Source: Tetradesmus obliquus (lineage: Eukaryota; Chlorophyta; Chlorophyceae; Sphaeropleales; Scenedesmaceae). From it: 64,000 bases of DNA. This document shows, piece after piece, positions 1 through 11,903 of the stretch; positions within the stretch are counted from its first letter, which is position 1, and each line of letters starts with the position of its first letter. The DNA lies in assembly GCA_030272155.1 (NCBI GenBank), contig CP126195.1:4819001-4883000 (forward strand), given 5' to 3'. The notes beneath the pieces are model-generated. The model was not told the origin of the DNA. It searched no databases and worked only from the letters and a program-made list of their open reading frames with translations. A program made the translations under genes and the position numbers.

Positions 1-1
1 C

Positions 2-1930
2 TCACCGGGCAGCAGCAGCAGCAGCAGTGACAGCAGCCGTGACAGCAGCAGCAGTAGGGAAGCATCGCCTCTTACTGCAGCAGCTGCAACCAGTGCAGGC
101 GACGGCAGCAGCAACAGCCGCAGCAGCGACGCCGGGGGCATTGGCAGCATGCGCCAGGGTATAATAAACCCCCACGACCCGCTGTACAGGGCCTGGAGGG
201 GCCTGCTGATTGGTGCAGCAGCATTCACAGGCATCTTCATTCCTTGGGAGCTGGCATTTGGCAACTTCCAGCACATGTACTGCCTGGACAATGTGGCAAC
301 ATGGGTTGATGTACTGCTGGTGTGCCTGTTCGTGGCTGACATAGGTGCGCAGCAGCAGCAGCAGCGGCTGCGACGTGTGTGCAGCAGAGATGCGGCTGCG
401 CTGTTGGCGTGGTAGCCGAAACTACTAGGCAGGAATGGGCAATGCTGTATGTATTGTGGCCCATGCAGCAACATGTCTGGCTGTCTGCAATACTATGCTC
501 TCGTTGCTGACTGCTTTAATCGCGTGCTGCTTCGCTCCTCCCTGCTCATGCGCCCGTGCATGTATCACCAGCCAACGTTGTGGAGGGTGCTGCCAGAGGC
601 TTGTCATTCCCATACGCATTGCTCTCAGCACTTTTTTCTTTGTGTGGTTTCCCGATGTTGTCAACGCAGGTGTAAGTCACTTTGTGGCATACGAGACAGA
701 TGAGCTGCTTGTAGATGAGCCAGGAGCCATTGCAGCCAACTACAGACGCCAGCGGCTGCTGCTGGACCTGCTCTCAGCAATCCCCTTTGACTGGATTGCG
801 TACGGCACAGCAGCAGCACTCGCAGCTGCTGCAGTGGGCAGCAGCGCAAGCGGGGACGGCAGTGGCGCAGCAGAGGCAGCAACTGCAGCAGCTGGGGCGG
901 CAGGCGCAGCTGGTGTGCTGTCGCATGCAGTGGTTGGTGCAGGAGGAGCAGCAGCTGCAGGTGGCGTCAGCAGCGCTGCATTAGGAGCAGCGGGCAGTGG
1001 AGCTGTTGTTGCTATCACATCGGCCAACAGTGTTGTGCCTGCAATCGCATGCCTCAAGGGACTGCACCTGGTGAGCTGGCAGCCTGTTGATAGCACTTTC
1101 TGCGATAGTTGTGCGGGCACCGCCAGCCTGTCATTTGTTGTTTAGCAAGCCGCCATCTTGCCACCCTGCATGTCTCCCTGCTTGTTGCACATCCTGCTCT
1201 GAGTAGATCCTGAAGCAATGGATGCGCTCATTGTCTGCTGCTGCTGCTGCTGCCCTGCTGCTTGTCTCTTCCACCACAGGTGCGGCTGTACCGTGTGCGC
1301 TGGTTCTTCCGCTACCTGGAATACGACCTCACCGTGTCGCTGCTGACAGTCACAGTGGCCCGCAACCTGGTCATCGTGCTGTACCTCACACACTGGGTGG
1401 CATGTGGCTTCAACTTCCTGGCTGTGAGCGGCGGCTATGACCCAGACATGCTGGTGGGGTTGAACCCGGAGCTGTTTGCAAGCATCAGCAAGCCCGAGCA
1501 GTACATGTACAGGTGGGGCGGGGGCGGGAGGGCTGGAAGGGCTGTTATATATATGTGCCTGCAGGCTGCTGGTAGGTGACGGTGGTGGTGAATGGCTGGG
1601 ACAGCACTAGCACAAGTGACTGCAAGTGGCAATCGTTTGTTCTAATGTTTGCATTATCAGCCGGATGTTGCAGTACTAGGACAATCACCTTCACAGTTTC
1701 AAGTTGCTACGCTGTGCATATTATGCAGCAAGCTCTAGCTCTGAAGCTCTGATCTGCCTGAAACCACGTGTAAAAACACACATATGTGCCTGATTTGCGC
1801 GCTCATGCATATGATGGCTGCCATGCAGCCTGTACTGGAGTGTGACCACGCTGGCGGGCAATGAATGGAACGGCATGGACGCAGTGACTGACATGCGCCA
1901 GGTTGTGGCCAACACATTCAGAGCCAGGTG

Positions 1931-1963
<33 letters not shown>

Positions 1964-4900
1964 GCTTGGTACCAGTGTTGGATCGGAACTGATATGCATG
2001 GATCACTGCGTGACGAGCCTTGACAAAGCACAGCGCGTTCCGGTAGTCGCATTGCAGCTTGCCTTCTCTTTTGCTGCTCTACAGTGGGTTGCAGGATTCC
2101 TGCGCTGTGCCTAGCCCCTGAATGATGACACTCATGTACGTATCACTGCTGTAAATTGCCCCTGCAGCGTGTTCCTGCTGTTCAACATTGCGCTGGGGGC
2201 CTACATCCTTGGCACCATCACGCTGCTGGTGGTCAAGAACGACGAGCGCACTGGGCGGTGAGGCAGCTGGTCAATCAACGCTGCTGTGCTTCTGCAACCA
2301 CAACAGGTGTCTGTCGAGCTAAATGCAAGCAGTATGTGGCCCTGACTCTTGCTGGTTGTGCATTGCCGCTGCGGCCATCGCGATTGGAGCAATACTTCCA
2401 GGACCTACGCTGACTCAGCTACTGCTGCTGCTGCTGCTGCTGCTTACTGCTGCCATTTTGCAGCTACCGCGACCTGAGCAGCAACCTGAAGACCTACTCC
2501 ACGCTGAATGCGCTGCCCCCCGAGCTGAAGGACGAGATGCAGGAGCACCTGAGGCTCAAGTTCAACCACCAGGAGGCATCAGACGACCAGGTGGGTGTCT
2601 AACCGCGCATATCTTCAGCAGGCTTTAGGATTGTGGCAAAATGTGATAGGATTGTGGCAAAATGTAACAGGTGAAAAGCATGCAACCGTTTGTGACAGAA
2701 TTCAACATACAGCAACCAGTGCTGTGATAACTGCCGGCGCGCCGGCGCGCGCGGGTAATTATAGCTCAGCGCCGGCAAAAAAGGCGATATTAGGGGGCCT
2801 GCGGGCCTGCCTGCCCTTCTCGATGAATAACACTTCCCGCGAAGCGTCGATACGGCTGCTTAGACGATGCAAATAGGGAAATTATTGTTTAATTACAAGA
2901 AAAACATGATTATTTTGATAAGTATGCCGTCGGAGCTCTGGGGCTTCGCCCCAAACCCCAGCAAAGGGGGGCTGTTGGCGCTCCCTCTGCACTCCCGTGC
3001 CACAGCGCCGGCCACCTCGCTTCGCTCGGCGCTGGCTCGTCGCTGGAGCGCGGAGGACCCTCAAATACTTATGACAGCACTGACAGCAACAGGTTACAAG
3101 TGAAATGGCATCCACTGCCAGCTGCCTTCTGCTTCTTCTGCGGCTGCACCTCGGTGAGGTCTGCACCTCAGGTTGTTCTGTGTTGGTGGTTCAGTAACCA
3201 CCGCACATTACCTATGGATGCCGCTGCTGCTGCTGCTGCCGCTGCTGGCAGGTGCTGTCCATCTACCCCACCACCATCCGCCGCCGCATTCTTCGCCACC
3301 TCTACCTGAGGCACCTGAGGGCCAGCTACCTGTTCAGGTGAGGCACTGCTGCTGCTGCTGCTGCTGCTACTTTTTATGCCAGCTCTCAGGTTGTTTATGC
3401 ATCTTATCGGCAGTGGCTTCAGGGAGGTGGGTTACATGCCGTTTCGCAAACAGTATTGGAGTTGTTTGAGCCACAGAGTGAGCCACAACGGGGTGCCACG
3501 TGCCAATTTCGTTACTGCCATGTGATGCAGGGGCACGCCGCGCAAGTCCTGGATGTGCTGCTTCCTGCTGCCACTCTGCTGCTGCATGAAGCTCCACCGA
3601 CAATATTTCAAACACAATTCACTGCATTGCATCGCTTGATGCAGGGGCACGCCGCGCAAGTTCCTGGATGCGCTGCTGGCGGGGTCGCGCCTGGAGCTGT
3701 TCAGGCCTGGCGTGGACCTGCTGGCTGCGGGTGACGCGGTCAACGAGCTCTTCGTGGTGGTGGCGGGGCGCGTGGAGCTGCGGTGAGCTCCTGTCTAGAA
3801 TGTTGTTGGCCGTTACTCTGGCTTTTCTGAGCTGTAGTAGTGTGACGAGCGTGTAGTCATGCATGAGCTGCAGTGAGCTGCGCAGGTTGCACCTGACCGA
3901 GTCTGTAAATGCTGCAAGGAGGTCATTGACTGTGTGCTGCAAAAGACATCATCACTACATTCATTGGCGTGTTTACCAAACCACTGCCGTGTACATGGCT
4001 GGTCCTGCCTGCACACAGTACGACTGGGGTAACAACTATGCCAACCCGCTGGGTACGAGCCAGCCAGCCTCTGTCTGCACTACTCATCCACAATCATTAT
4101 GTTTTTGTGACTATTTTGTGACTGCATATGTTGCCTGCCTGCAGCTCCCCCCTGGACCCGTCTGTGAGCCAGTACGACTGGGGCGGCGACTACGCTGACT
4201 CCATGACCAGCCTGGACCCACTCAGCAGCATGATGGGGGAGCTGGACCTGGACGTGAACAGCGCACCAGCAAACGGTAAGGCGGAGATGAGCGTGTTTTT
4301 TCAGTTTTGGATGTTACACGGTGTGCTAAAGTAGTGCAGCAGCATGATGGGGGAGCTGGACCTGGACGTGAACAGCGCACCAGCAAACGGTGAGGACGCT
4401 ACGGATCTGCGTGAATAGTGTTACCACAATCAATTTCTGCATGGACAACTGCAGATTACGGCAATGAGAAATGCGCACCCTGCGGAGGCCTTGCGAGCCC
4501 ATCTGGGACCTGCAGCCCTGCTGGCATTGCATAAACCTACCCAAACCAGCTGAATTGGCTGTACCGTGCTGCTGCTGCTGCTGCTGCTGTTGGCAGGCGG
4601 CGGGCTGGGCATCTACACCGGCCCCCGCAAGCTGCTGGGCCCTGGGGAGCTGTTCGGGGAGATCTCCTTCTTCACTGAGATTCCGCAGATGGAGAACGTG
4701 AGGTGGGTGTCGGGCTGGGTGCTGCTGCAGCTGCTGGCAGCCCCCTAATTATCTGCCATGCAGTATGCCTATACACTTGAATGCAGCATTTGTTGCTTTC
4801 TCCAGCAGCTTGAAACTGTTGCTGTGCACACCACAGCCCTTACAATAGCACCCATTCCAAACTTCACCTCCGCAGCGCCCCACACCCCTCACAATCTCGC

Positions 4901-7900
4901 TGCTTTCTCTGCCATATCATGCCCCGTACAGGTCGCTGAGCACGGTGCGCGTGATGGTCATCTCCCGCAGCGCATTCGAGTCCATCGAGCGCTCCTTCCC
5001 CATCGCCTCACGCCTGGTGCTGGAAAACCTGCGGCGCCGCAGCGAGAGCCAGGTGGCGGCTGAGTTCCCTGGGCTGGGTGGTAGTGGCGGCCGGGCTGAG
5101 CTGCAGCAGCTGCTGGCCAGCTGCCCCAGCAGCCTGATGTACAGCTGGGCCAGCCCAGAGCTGGTAAGCAGTGTTTGCGGCTTGTGTACTGTCCTAAACA
5201 AGCTTATATATGTACCTGCAGATGTTGTGTTGTGGTGTGGGATGTATTATGCCATGGCGGCTAGCAGCTTGATGTGCAGCTGGCCGCAGCGAGGGCCAGG
5301 TGGCAGCTGAGTTAGCTGAGCTGGGTGGCAGTGGTGGCAGGGCTGATCTGCAGCAGCTGCTGGCCAGCTGCCCCAGCAGCCTTATGTACAGCTGGGCCAG
5401 CCCGGAGCTGGTGAGCTGGCCTTGTTGATTGTTACCCGTGTTGTTATTACACATGCTTGCACAACGTTTGGCAGTTGTGCTCATCGTAACATTGTTATCA
5501 GATTATGTGATGGTGGCCAGCAGCCCGATGTGCAACTGGGCCAGCCCAGAGCTAGTAGCTTCTCTTGGTTCATTATTTATTTCGTATTGTCACTGTCCTT
5601 TATTGAAAATAAGATAAAAGGACTACTGCAACACCAAACGTGAGTGGCATGCTCATCCTGGTGTAAATGGACCGGCAGATATATTGGGGTGATGGTTATG
5701 AGCCTAGTGTACTGCGCAGCATGCTGGACCATTTGGAGCTGATGAGCGCTGCTTGTGCTGTTCACTGTTACAACGGGATCGGGCATATCTTAGGCCTGAG
5801 CATGTATTCTATCACGTTGTCCTAGTGCTGACTGTGCTAACTGTGCTGCCTGCCGCTGCATTGTATACCCTTCAGGTGGAGCTCATGATGGCTGATGTGG
5901 CACCTGCTGACCCTGACCAGCCAGGTGGCAGCAGCCCCTTTGGTAGCCTCAGCAGCAGCAGCAGCAGCAGCAGTGGCAGCTGGGACATCACTGACACAGC
6001 AGCTATCACAACAGATGCCTCACAGATCACCACCAGCAGTAGCAGCAGCACGCTGCAAGTGTCTGGGCCCATTTCAGTGTCACCGCAGCAGCAGCCCCTG
6101 CAGCAGCAGCAGTCACCAGTTTTGACTTCAGGCACCTATTCAGACCGGCCGCTGAGTGCTGCTGCTGCAGAAGCGCAAGCAGCTGCCGGCAAGACCAGCA
6201 AGAGCAGCAGCCGCAGCAGGGATGGCAGTAGGTCTGCAAAGAGCGGCAGCAGCAGCAGCAGTGGCCGCAGGGCGCTGTCAGCAAGGCAGGAGCTGGTGCT
6301 GAGTAATCTGGTGCGGGTGATGGCTGTGATCAACCAGCACATGGCCAAGCAGGAGGAGGACAGGACTACAGACTTCCTGTGAGCGGGCCGCGGGATTGAG
6401 CTGTGGCTGGTATTTGTACATGCTTGCTGTGGCAACTCAACACTTCTGCTTTGCAAAGCAACGCGTTGGACGCATTGCACCAGTATCTGCACCAACCAGC
6501 ACCACACCACGGATATGGCACAACGCAGCTGCAAGGCTGCAACCGGGGATGCGGCTGTGCTCTGCTGCCAAACGATCCCATGCCACACTCGCATGCATGT
6601 CTCATGAATGCTGCTGCCATGCTTGCAGGTATGCTGCCACACATGGTGATGTGATGAAGCTGCGCAGGAAGTTGCAGCAGGCCTGCAACCGTGATGCGTT
6701 GACTATGACAGGCACACCGACGGCATTTGCAGTGCAGGCCACCCTTCCCTTCAGCTGCAAAGCTGCCAGTGCGGGAGAGGCTTTGCTGTTCTGCTCACAA
6801 GTCTCAAGCTCGCCTGAATCCCTCCTCTGCCACTACCAACACCACTGCTGCTGCTGCTGCTGCTGCTGCTCCCTTTGTGTTTAGGTATGCCGCCACTCGT
6901 GGTGATGTGATGAAGCTGCGCAGCATGCTGCAGCAGGGCTTCAACCCCGACAGCGCCGACTATGATGGCCGCACAGCACTCATGTTGGCGTGTGTGAGGG
7001 GACATCGGGACGTGGTGGACCTGCTGCTGTCTGCTGGTGAGGCTGATGCAGGTTTTGAGCATTGTTATGTAACACATATGACATAAAGGACAATGATGGC
7101 CGCACAGCACTCATGCTGGCGTGTGTGAGGGGGCACAGGGATGTGGTGGACCTGCTGCTGTCTGGTGAGGCGGATGGAGGGGTCTGGACTGCATTGATAG
7201 ATTCAATATGCCATACCGTCTCAACATACACTGCACTGCTGCTGAGTTGTGCAGCGATAGCCTGAGTGACAGGGCAGATCACAGATCACTTGGGGGGTGC
7301 TGCATGCAGCACCACCACTTTCCTCCGTATACCGTCACACCCTCTGGTCACACCTTCTGGTCCCTGCTGTAATTGTTTTCGAATGTCTGGTCACACTTTT
7401 ACCCGCAGGTGCCGATGCCAAGCTGGATGACAATCTGGGGCGCTCAGCACTACTGGAAGCATGTTACCACGGCCACGATGTGATTATTGACACCCTCACA
7501 TCAGCAGGCGTGCGCCTGGCACCAGCAGCAGCATGCACAGCAGCCAGATTCCCCTCACCCAGCAGCAGCAGCAGCAGTGGCAGCACTGCGAGCCGGTTCT
7601 CAATGGGTGGCATCTCCCGCAGTGGCAGCAGCACACACAGCAGCAGCAGTGGCTTGCCGGAGGGCGATTGCAGCACCGGTCAGCACAGCGGCAGCAGTAC
7701 CAGCTGGGCGTTGCAGCTAGCTTCGCTGCTGTGCAACTGCGTGTACGAGTGCAACTTGCCGCTGCTGCGGCGGCTGCTGCGGGCGGGGGCACCGGTGGAC
7801 ATCGGGGATTATGACAAGCGCACGGCACTGCACATCAGTGCTGCAGAAGGCAATGCAGTCATGGTGAGTGGCCAGCAAGCAAGACGTGGGGTGGTGGTGC

Positions 7901-9341
7901 AGTCAGCGCTGCCCGATGAACGCCAGCCTGGTTAGTTTTGGGCATCACATGCCATGTGCTTTTGACTTGCGGCCCGCATGCAGCACCACACAGTGATGGT
8001 GAGTAGGAGAGCAGGGTTTTGAGAACCGTGTGCCAGCGCTGCCACTTGATTGACTTGCTTAGCTTTGGTGTACCATGCTCACCATCTTTTGCCACCACAT
8101 CGTGCGCACGTGGCGCTGCTCGCTGCTGTGATATGCTCTGCTTTGCTTGTTTCACTCAAATTCACACCCACACCCATCCATGACTGATTTCAAGGCTACC
8201 TACTGTTGCCTGCCGCCCCTGCACTTATCTGCCGATGGTGCGGGTGCTTGTGGAGGAGGGGGGTGCTGAAATGGCAGTGACTGACCGCTATTGACTGTCT
8301 TGATTCCCTGCTGCTGCTGCTGATACTGATACTGCTGCTGCCGTGTGTTGCGTGTGGCAGGTGTGGGTCCTGAAGTGGCAGTGACTGTCCTCTATCACCT
8401 GTATGTTAACACAGTGTTGCTTTCTGCTAATGCTGCTGTTACTGCTGCTGCCCTGTGTGTGCCAGGTGCGTGTGCTAGTGGAGGAGGGAGGCGCTGACAT
8501 GCTGGTGCAAGACCGCTGGGGCAACACCCCGCTCGATGAGGCGCGGCGCGTGGGCGCTGCTCAGGTGGTGGACTACCTGACCAGAGCCCTGGCAGCAGCA
8601 GCAGCACGGCGGCGGGCCCAGGATGATCTCCTGCTGCAGGAAACAGCAGCAAACGGCAGCAGCAGCAGCGCAGTGAGAGGCAGTAACGGCAGCGGATCTA
8701 CAGCTGCAGCAGATCGCCAGGCGCAGCAGGGCCAGCGAGGCAGCAAGGCGGCTGGCCGCGCAGCACCGCAAAAGCCAGCGCCGATTGACCGGCAGCAGAT
8801 GCAGATGCAGCTGCAAGAGGAGGCTGAAGCAGAGCTGAAGCGGCAGCAGCTGCTGCAGGCGCAGCAGGTGCGGCGGGAGGTGCGCAGCAGCATGCGGCGG
8901 GCCACCCGGGTTGAGGCGGTGGGTCAGCTGCTGCGGCTCGCTGAGCAGGCTCAGGAGGCGCTGATTGTGAAGGCGGATGAGATTGATGTTGAGCTGGCGG
9001 CTGCAAACGCAGCAAGGGCAGTTGTGCGGGAGCAGCGATGGGAGGAGGAGGAGGAGGGTGGCGCGGATGGATTGAGGTTCACAGAGGCAGGGGAGGGGGC
9101 AGGGGAGGATGCTGCGTTACAGAGGGAGGAGGCTGATGGTGATGCTGCTGCTGTGGTGATGGTGATGGGGCCGAGGGATGCAGCAGATGGTGGTGAGGCG
9201 GGCGTTGAAGATGGCAGCATGCAGATCGGCAGCAGCAGCACCAGGAGCAACAACGTGGTGTCAGCTACGCAGCTGCAGCTGCGCGCTGCCGCTGGTGCAC
9301 AGGCTGCTGCTGCTGCCAGTAGGAAGCGCCAGGGTGCCTGA
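2..9341 (+). CDS. Plant Shaker-type (AKT/SKOR-like) voltage-gated channel with CNBD and ankyrin repeats, 5' partial
   Basis: Fifteen exons join in phase: 2-344, 670-1070, 1280-1512, 1829-1927, 2168-2257, 2464-2590, 3252-3337, 3645-3782, 4145-4275, 4597-4702, 4932-5163, 5876-6378, 6885-7036, 7409-7863, 8466-9341, giving 1,323 residues; the frame is open at the left edge, so the start lies outside. Domain order: Ser-rich N-terminus, plant-type pre-S1 motif INPHDPLYRAWRG, S1-S2, S3, Arg-bearing S4 (VRLYRVRWFFRYLEYD), S5, pore (YWSVTTLAGNEWNGMDAV), S6 (FNIALGAYILGTITLLVV), C-linker, cyclic-nucleotide-binding fold with PGELFGEISFF, a Ser/Gln-rich linker, ankyrin repeats (YAATRGDVMKLR, DYDGRTALMLACVRGHRDVV, RTALHISAAEGN, WGNTPLDEARRVGAAQVV) and a charged coiled-coil-like tail. 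This is the domain order of plant inward/outward K+ channels in the plasma membrane. Odd: the GYGD filter is absent and many introns hold decayed exon pieces. Family call is firm; ion selectivity is unknown. Confidence 0.9.
2730..3110. other. Organelle-like insertion inside channel intron 6
   Basis: Within intron 2591-3251 the composition changes abruptly. A GC palindrome-rich start (GCCGGCGCGCCGGCGCGC near 2733-2752) is followed by an AT-rich stretch (about 2865-2930), then a perfect hairpin GGGGC-TTC-GCCCC near 2940-2952 and another CTTCG-centred GC-rich stretch near 3015-3050. Such CTTCG palindromes are typical of dispersed repeats in chlorophyte organelle genomes, so a nuclear copy of organelle DNA is plausible. 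No organelle gene is recognisable. Confidence 0.35.
3521..3562 (+). repeat. Decayed duplicate of channel exon 8 start
   Basis: It repeats the acceptor and first ~35 bases of exon 8 (3636-3682, TGATGCAGGGGCACGCCGCG) about 118 bp upstream. One T is lost (CAAGTCC against CAAGTTCC), which shifts the frame, so the copy cannot be used. Confidence 0.8.
4004..4050 (+). repeat. Decayed duplicate of channel exon 9, first half
   Basis: CAGTACGACTGGGGTAACAA mirrors the exon 9 stretch at 4170-4200 (encoding SQYDWGGDYAD) at a spacing of about 155 bp, with scattered substitutions and no obvious acceptor of its own. Confidence 0.75.
4335..4391 (+). repeat. Duplicate of channel exon 9, second half, with intact donor
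   Basis: It is nearly identical to 4222-4275 (encoding SSMMGELDLDVNSAPANG) and is followed by GTGAGG, a better donor than the GTAAGG of exon 9. It is preceded by GTGCAG, an acceptor-like sequence. An alternative exon is possible; the phase at the donor is the same. Confidence 0.8.
5284..5412 (+). repeat. Duplicate of channel exon 11 3' half
   Basis: It repeats 5035-5163 (encoding RRSESQVAAEFPGLGGSGGR and following) roughly 249 bp downstream, including the GGAGCTG|GTGAGC donor. A TAG (GAGTTAGCTGAG) interrupts the frame in the copy. A further shorter relic lies at 5514-5560. Confidence 0.85.
5514..5560 (+). repeat. Third, short relic of channel exon 11 end
   Basis: CCAGCAGCCCGATGTGCAAC followed by TGGGCCAGCCCAGAGCTAG matches the exon 11 end (5127-5163) with substitutions; the donor GT has become GTAG in a context lacking consensus. 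Confidence 0.7.
6629..6713 (+). repeat. Decayed duplicate of channel exon 13 (ankyrin) 5' half
   Basis: It follows a good acceptor (GCTTGCAG) and encodes YAATHGDVMKLRRKLQQA in place of YAATRGDVMKLRSMLQQG of exon 13 at 6885, spacing 256 bp. It then diverges before any donor, so it appears non-functional. Confidence 0.8.
7087..7172 (+). repeat. Duplicate of channel exon 13 3' half, open frame and intact donor
   Basis: It encodes DNDGRTALMLACVRGHRDVV and LLLSG, almost identical to exon 13 at 6955-7036, about 134 bp downstream, with one codon lost near the donor but the same splice phase (TCTG|GTGAGG). The upstream AAAG acceptor is weak. Alternative use would change one ankyrin repeat. Confidence 0.8.
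8236..8290 (+). repeat. Decayed duplicate of channel exon 15 start
   Basis: GGTGCGGGTGCTTGTGGAGG followed by AGGGGGGTGCTGAAATGG resembles exon 15 at 8465-8520 (VRVLVEEGGADM). A second, shorter relic is at 8352-8385. Both lie in the last intron and lack an open frame. Confidence 0.65.
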
Positions 9342-11445
9342 GCAGCAAGCACCGGCATTGCTGGCGCTGCAGTGCCAGCTTGGATGAAGGTGCTGCTGCT
9401 GCTGTAGGCCTGCATGTGACTGCTGGAGCTGGAGCTGCTGCTGATTGTGCAGTGTGCACAGCCGTGCCGTTTTGTGTTCAGTCAAGTAGTGCATTGTTGT
9501 GTGTGTTGGGTTTCAGTGAAGGGCGCTGATTGCATTGGAGGTGCATGCGAACAAGGTTTGGTGGTGCGTGCAGCAGCTTGATCAGCGTGTGGTTGTTCTG
9601 GGTTGCGTCTGCTTGTCGTGCTGCAGCTTTGTGCAGTGAAAGGCAACGCAAGCCTCTTGTGGTACCTCGGCTGTTCAAAATGGACGGCAGGGGCACACCG
9701 CTGATTATTTTGAAAGTGTTGCGCTAACCTTTTTGGAAGTGTTGTGCTTTGAGGATAGTGCTGCTGAGCACTAGCCAGCCAGGCCTTACACTATACAAGG
9801 CCACAGTACTTGCTCAAGAACTGCTTCTGTGTTGTGGAAACAAAGGCCGCGTACCAGTGTATGTATGCTGCAGCCATTGTGTGTATGCTGTGTGGTGTTT
9901 GTATATGCTGATTGTCTGTGTGTATTAGCAGGAGGTGCATGCTCAACATGTGTGCTGCATTACATGACGCATGTTGTGCAATTCAACCTGCAGAGCAACT
10001 CTGCGTGCATGCTCCAGTGTGCGTGCTGTACTGTATGCGTGTATGTGCGTGGCATCCTTTCTTTGTTTGTGTCCACATGGACTCGTTGTATCTTCTGGGT
10101 TTTGACTTGTGCTGTTGCATGCACATGAAGAGTTTTGTGTGACATGTAAGGCTTGGCAGCAGTTGGGGTTGCAACCAGCATCTTGCTACTTATACAAACT
10201 GGTACAACAGCATGCATGTTGCAGCATGCCATGCCTTGAGACAGTCATGCACATGCATGTTTCCTGCAAGCTGATGGCTGTGCACTTGCACAGAGAGTGA
10301 TGCTTGCCGGCAGATGCATGGCTGGAAGCATCTTTCCGGGTCAAATCATGCTGGTTCGTCTCACAATCAAATTGGGTGCTGCCTGCTGTCACTGTACAGC
10401 ACATACTTGGCAACAGCTGACAGGGTACTTGGCATGCCTGTTGTGTGTGCCGTTCCAGCAGTTGACTGTGGTGTGCTGCACGCTGATGGGTGCCACAAGG
10501 GCATGCCCCATACACACTATACATACACCTCTACTTTTGCTGCATTTCATACTACCGCACATGTACTTGGCTGTGTGTACCAGAGCATCACATCACATGC
10601 TGCCCAGGCATGCTGTGGCTGTGGATACACATGCATGTGTGCATATGTACACACCTGGCCGCCCTGCAGCCCACACCACTCCTCCATGGCAGGTGTGGTC
10701 ATCTGTTGCATGTTGCACACATACTGGAGGGTGCGCTTGCGAGCCACCCAGCATATATGCTATATAGCCGGGGGTTGATCCACTAAGCAGCACAGCATGC
10801 AGCAGGTGCATACATGTATTGGGCATAGCACTAAAGGGTGCGCTCATATGCCAGCTGGTAGCAACTATGCATGCACAAATTTCCGTGCATGTGCCACCCT
10901 ACAATGCATAAGGGATATGCTGTGATGTGGTATGTGCAGGCGGTGAACTTGCCGGTGTATATGGCCGTAGGTGCCGTTTGCACGTGGCTGTGCCGGCTGA
11001 CATTCAGCGTTGAACAGGTGCATTGATACAACATGGAGAAGACTGCAGAGCGCTGTGTGCAGAGAGCATGCAGCGGTACCGCGCTGCGCTCATTGCTCTG
11101 TCGTGTCTCATATATCTGTCTGCAATGCTTGGGTCTGCTGTGCTGTGACGGCTGACATGTGCCTGCAAGGTATAGTACTGCAAGCGAATGATTCTGTCGA
11201 TTGCAGTGCTTGAATACTGCTGCGGTTCAGGCAGCTATGATGGACAGACCCAGGGTAAATTGTGTTTAATTTCAGGTTCACGCCTGGTGTTGCATTGTGC
11301 TTGTAATGTATGACCTGCATGCACGTTCTAACTTTTTTATACTGGTCGTTGAATAACTGTTGTTGAAGCACTGCAAAGGGATAGTTTCTATAGCAATGAC
11401 TGCACGCTGTATCTCTATAATGACTGGTGGACAGCTGCCAGCACA
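9342..11445. other. Channel 3' UTR and gene-free TG/CA-rich spacer
   Basis: After the channel stop there is about 0.8 kb of probable 3' UTR, then DNA rich in TGTG, CATG and CACA. Several overlapping open frames of 60-156 codons (for example 10297-10778) show Cys/His/Thr-rich low-complexity products and no family resemblance. I see no gene here. Confidence 0.5.
10145..10149 (+). terminator. Candidate TGTAA polyadenylation signal of the channel gene
   Basis: TGTAA is the usual poly(A) signal in chlorophyte nuclear genes. This is the first instance I see after the stop codon at 9341, implying a 3' UTR of about 0.8 kb. No experimental end is visible. Confidence 0.35.
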
Positions 11446-11450
11446 GTGTG
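11446..11450. repeat. Left 5-bp target-site duplication GTGTG
   Basis: It abuts the first base of the left inverted repeat and equals 14860-14864 abutting the right one. The motif is simple, so chance agreement is not negligible. Confidence 0.6.
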
Positions 11451-11736
11451 TGTAAGGTGTAAGATAGAAAGCAGTAAGTTTTCATAGATGTCGTTGTTTT
11501 CGAGATTGTTCTAGTCGCTTCGAGTGAGTTGTCGAATGATCTAGGCTGGTCTCGAATGTACAAGGTTTTTCTGGATCTCTCCGGAGATGGTATGATGTAG
11601 GTTTGCAGGATGCTTCTAGTATTGTTAACTCTGGATGTTTCTATTGAGTATACTATTTTGGAGACGACTATATATAGGGGTGCGATTTCAGTACTAATCA
11701 TCAAGAAGTGTTCGATCTATAAGCGATCTCTCAAGC
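11451..11736 (+). repeat. Left 286-bp terminal inverted repeat (LTR-like)
   Basis: It is the reverse complement of 14574-14859, same length, no indels seen, and the longest frame across both copies translates identically for 84 codons. It contains a TATA box (CTATATATAGGGG near 11669-11680) pointing into the element, as in U3-R of an LTR. Confidence 0.9.
11669..11680 (+). promoter_or_regulatory. TATA box of the retroelement
   Basis: TATATATAGGGG lies about 55 bp before the inner end of the repeat. It would start transcription near 11700 and drive the coding frames at 11904 and 12825. The inverted copy at 14633-14644 points back into the element on the minus strand. Confidence 0.55.
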
Positions 11737-11903
11737 GCCCCACAATTGTTCCGCTTCTCCTCTGTAACTAACTGGAATACTCTCTGTCTCCGGTCTACAT
11801 CGATTCAGTTAGTATCCAGTCTAGTTCGCAGAAGGGTTCTGATCCTGTGCCTTCGATTGACAGTAGTTGTAAAACGCCGCAGTTGTGGTAGCTGAGACTG
11901 TGC

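Noticed and set aside
10297-10778. Overlapping plus frames of 154-156 codons
   Set aside because: Cys/His/Thr composition is what CA/TG-rich spacer DNA gives by chance; no splice partners.
11108-11704. 198-codon minus frame and its twin at 14606-15010
   Set aside because: Both simply read through the terminal repeats into flanking DNA; they are not genes.
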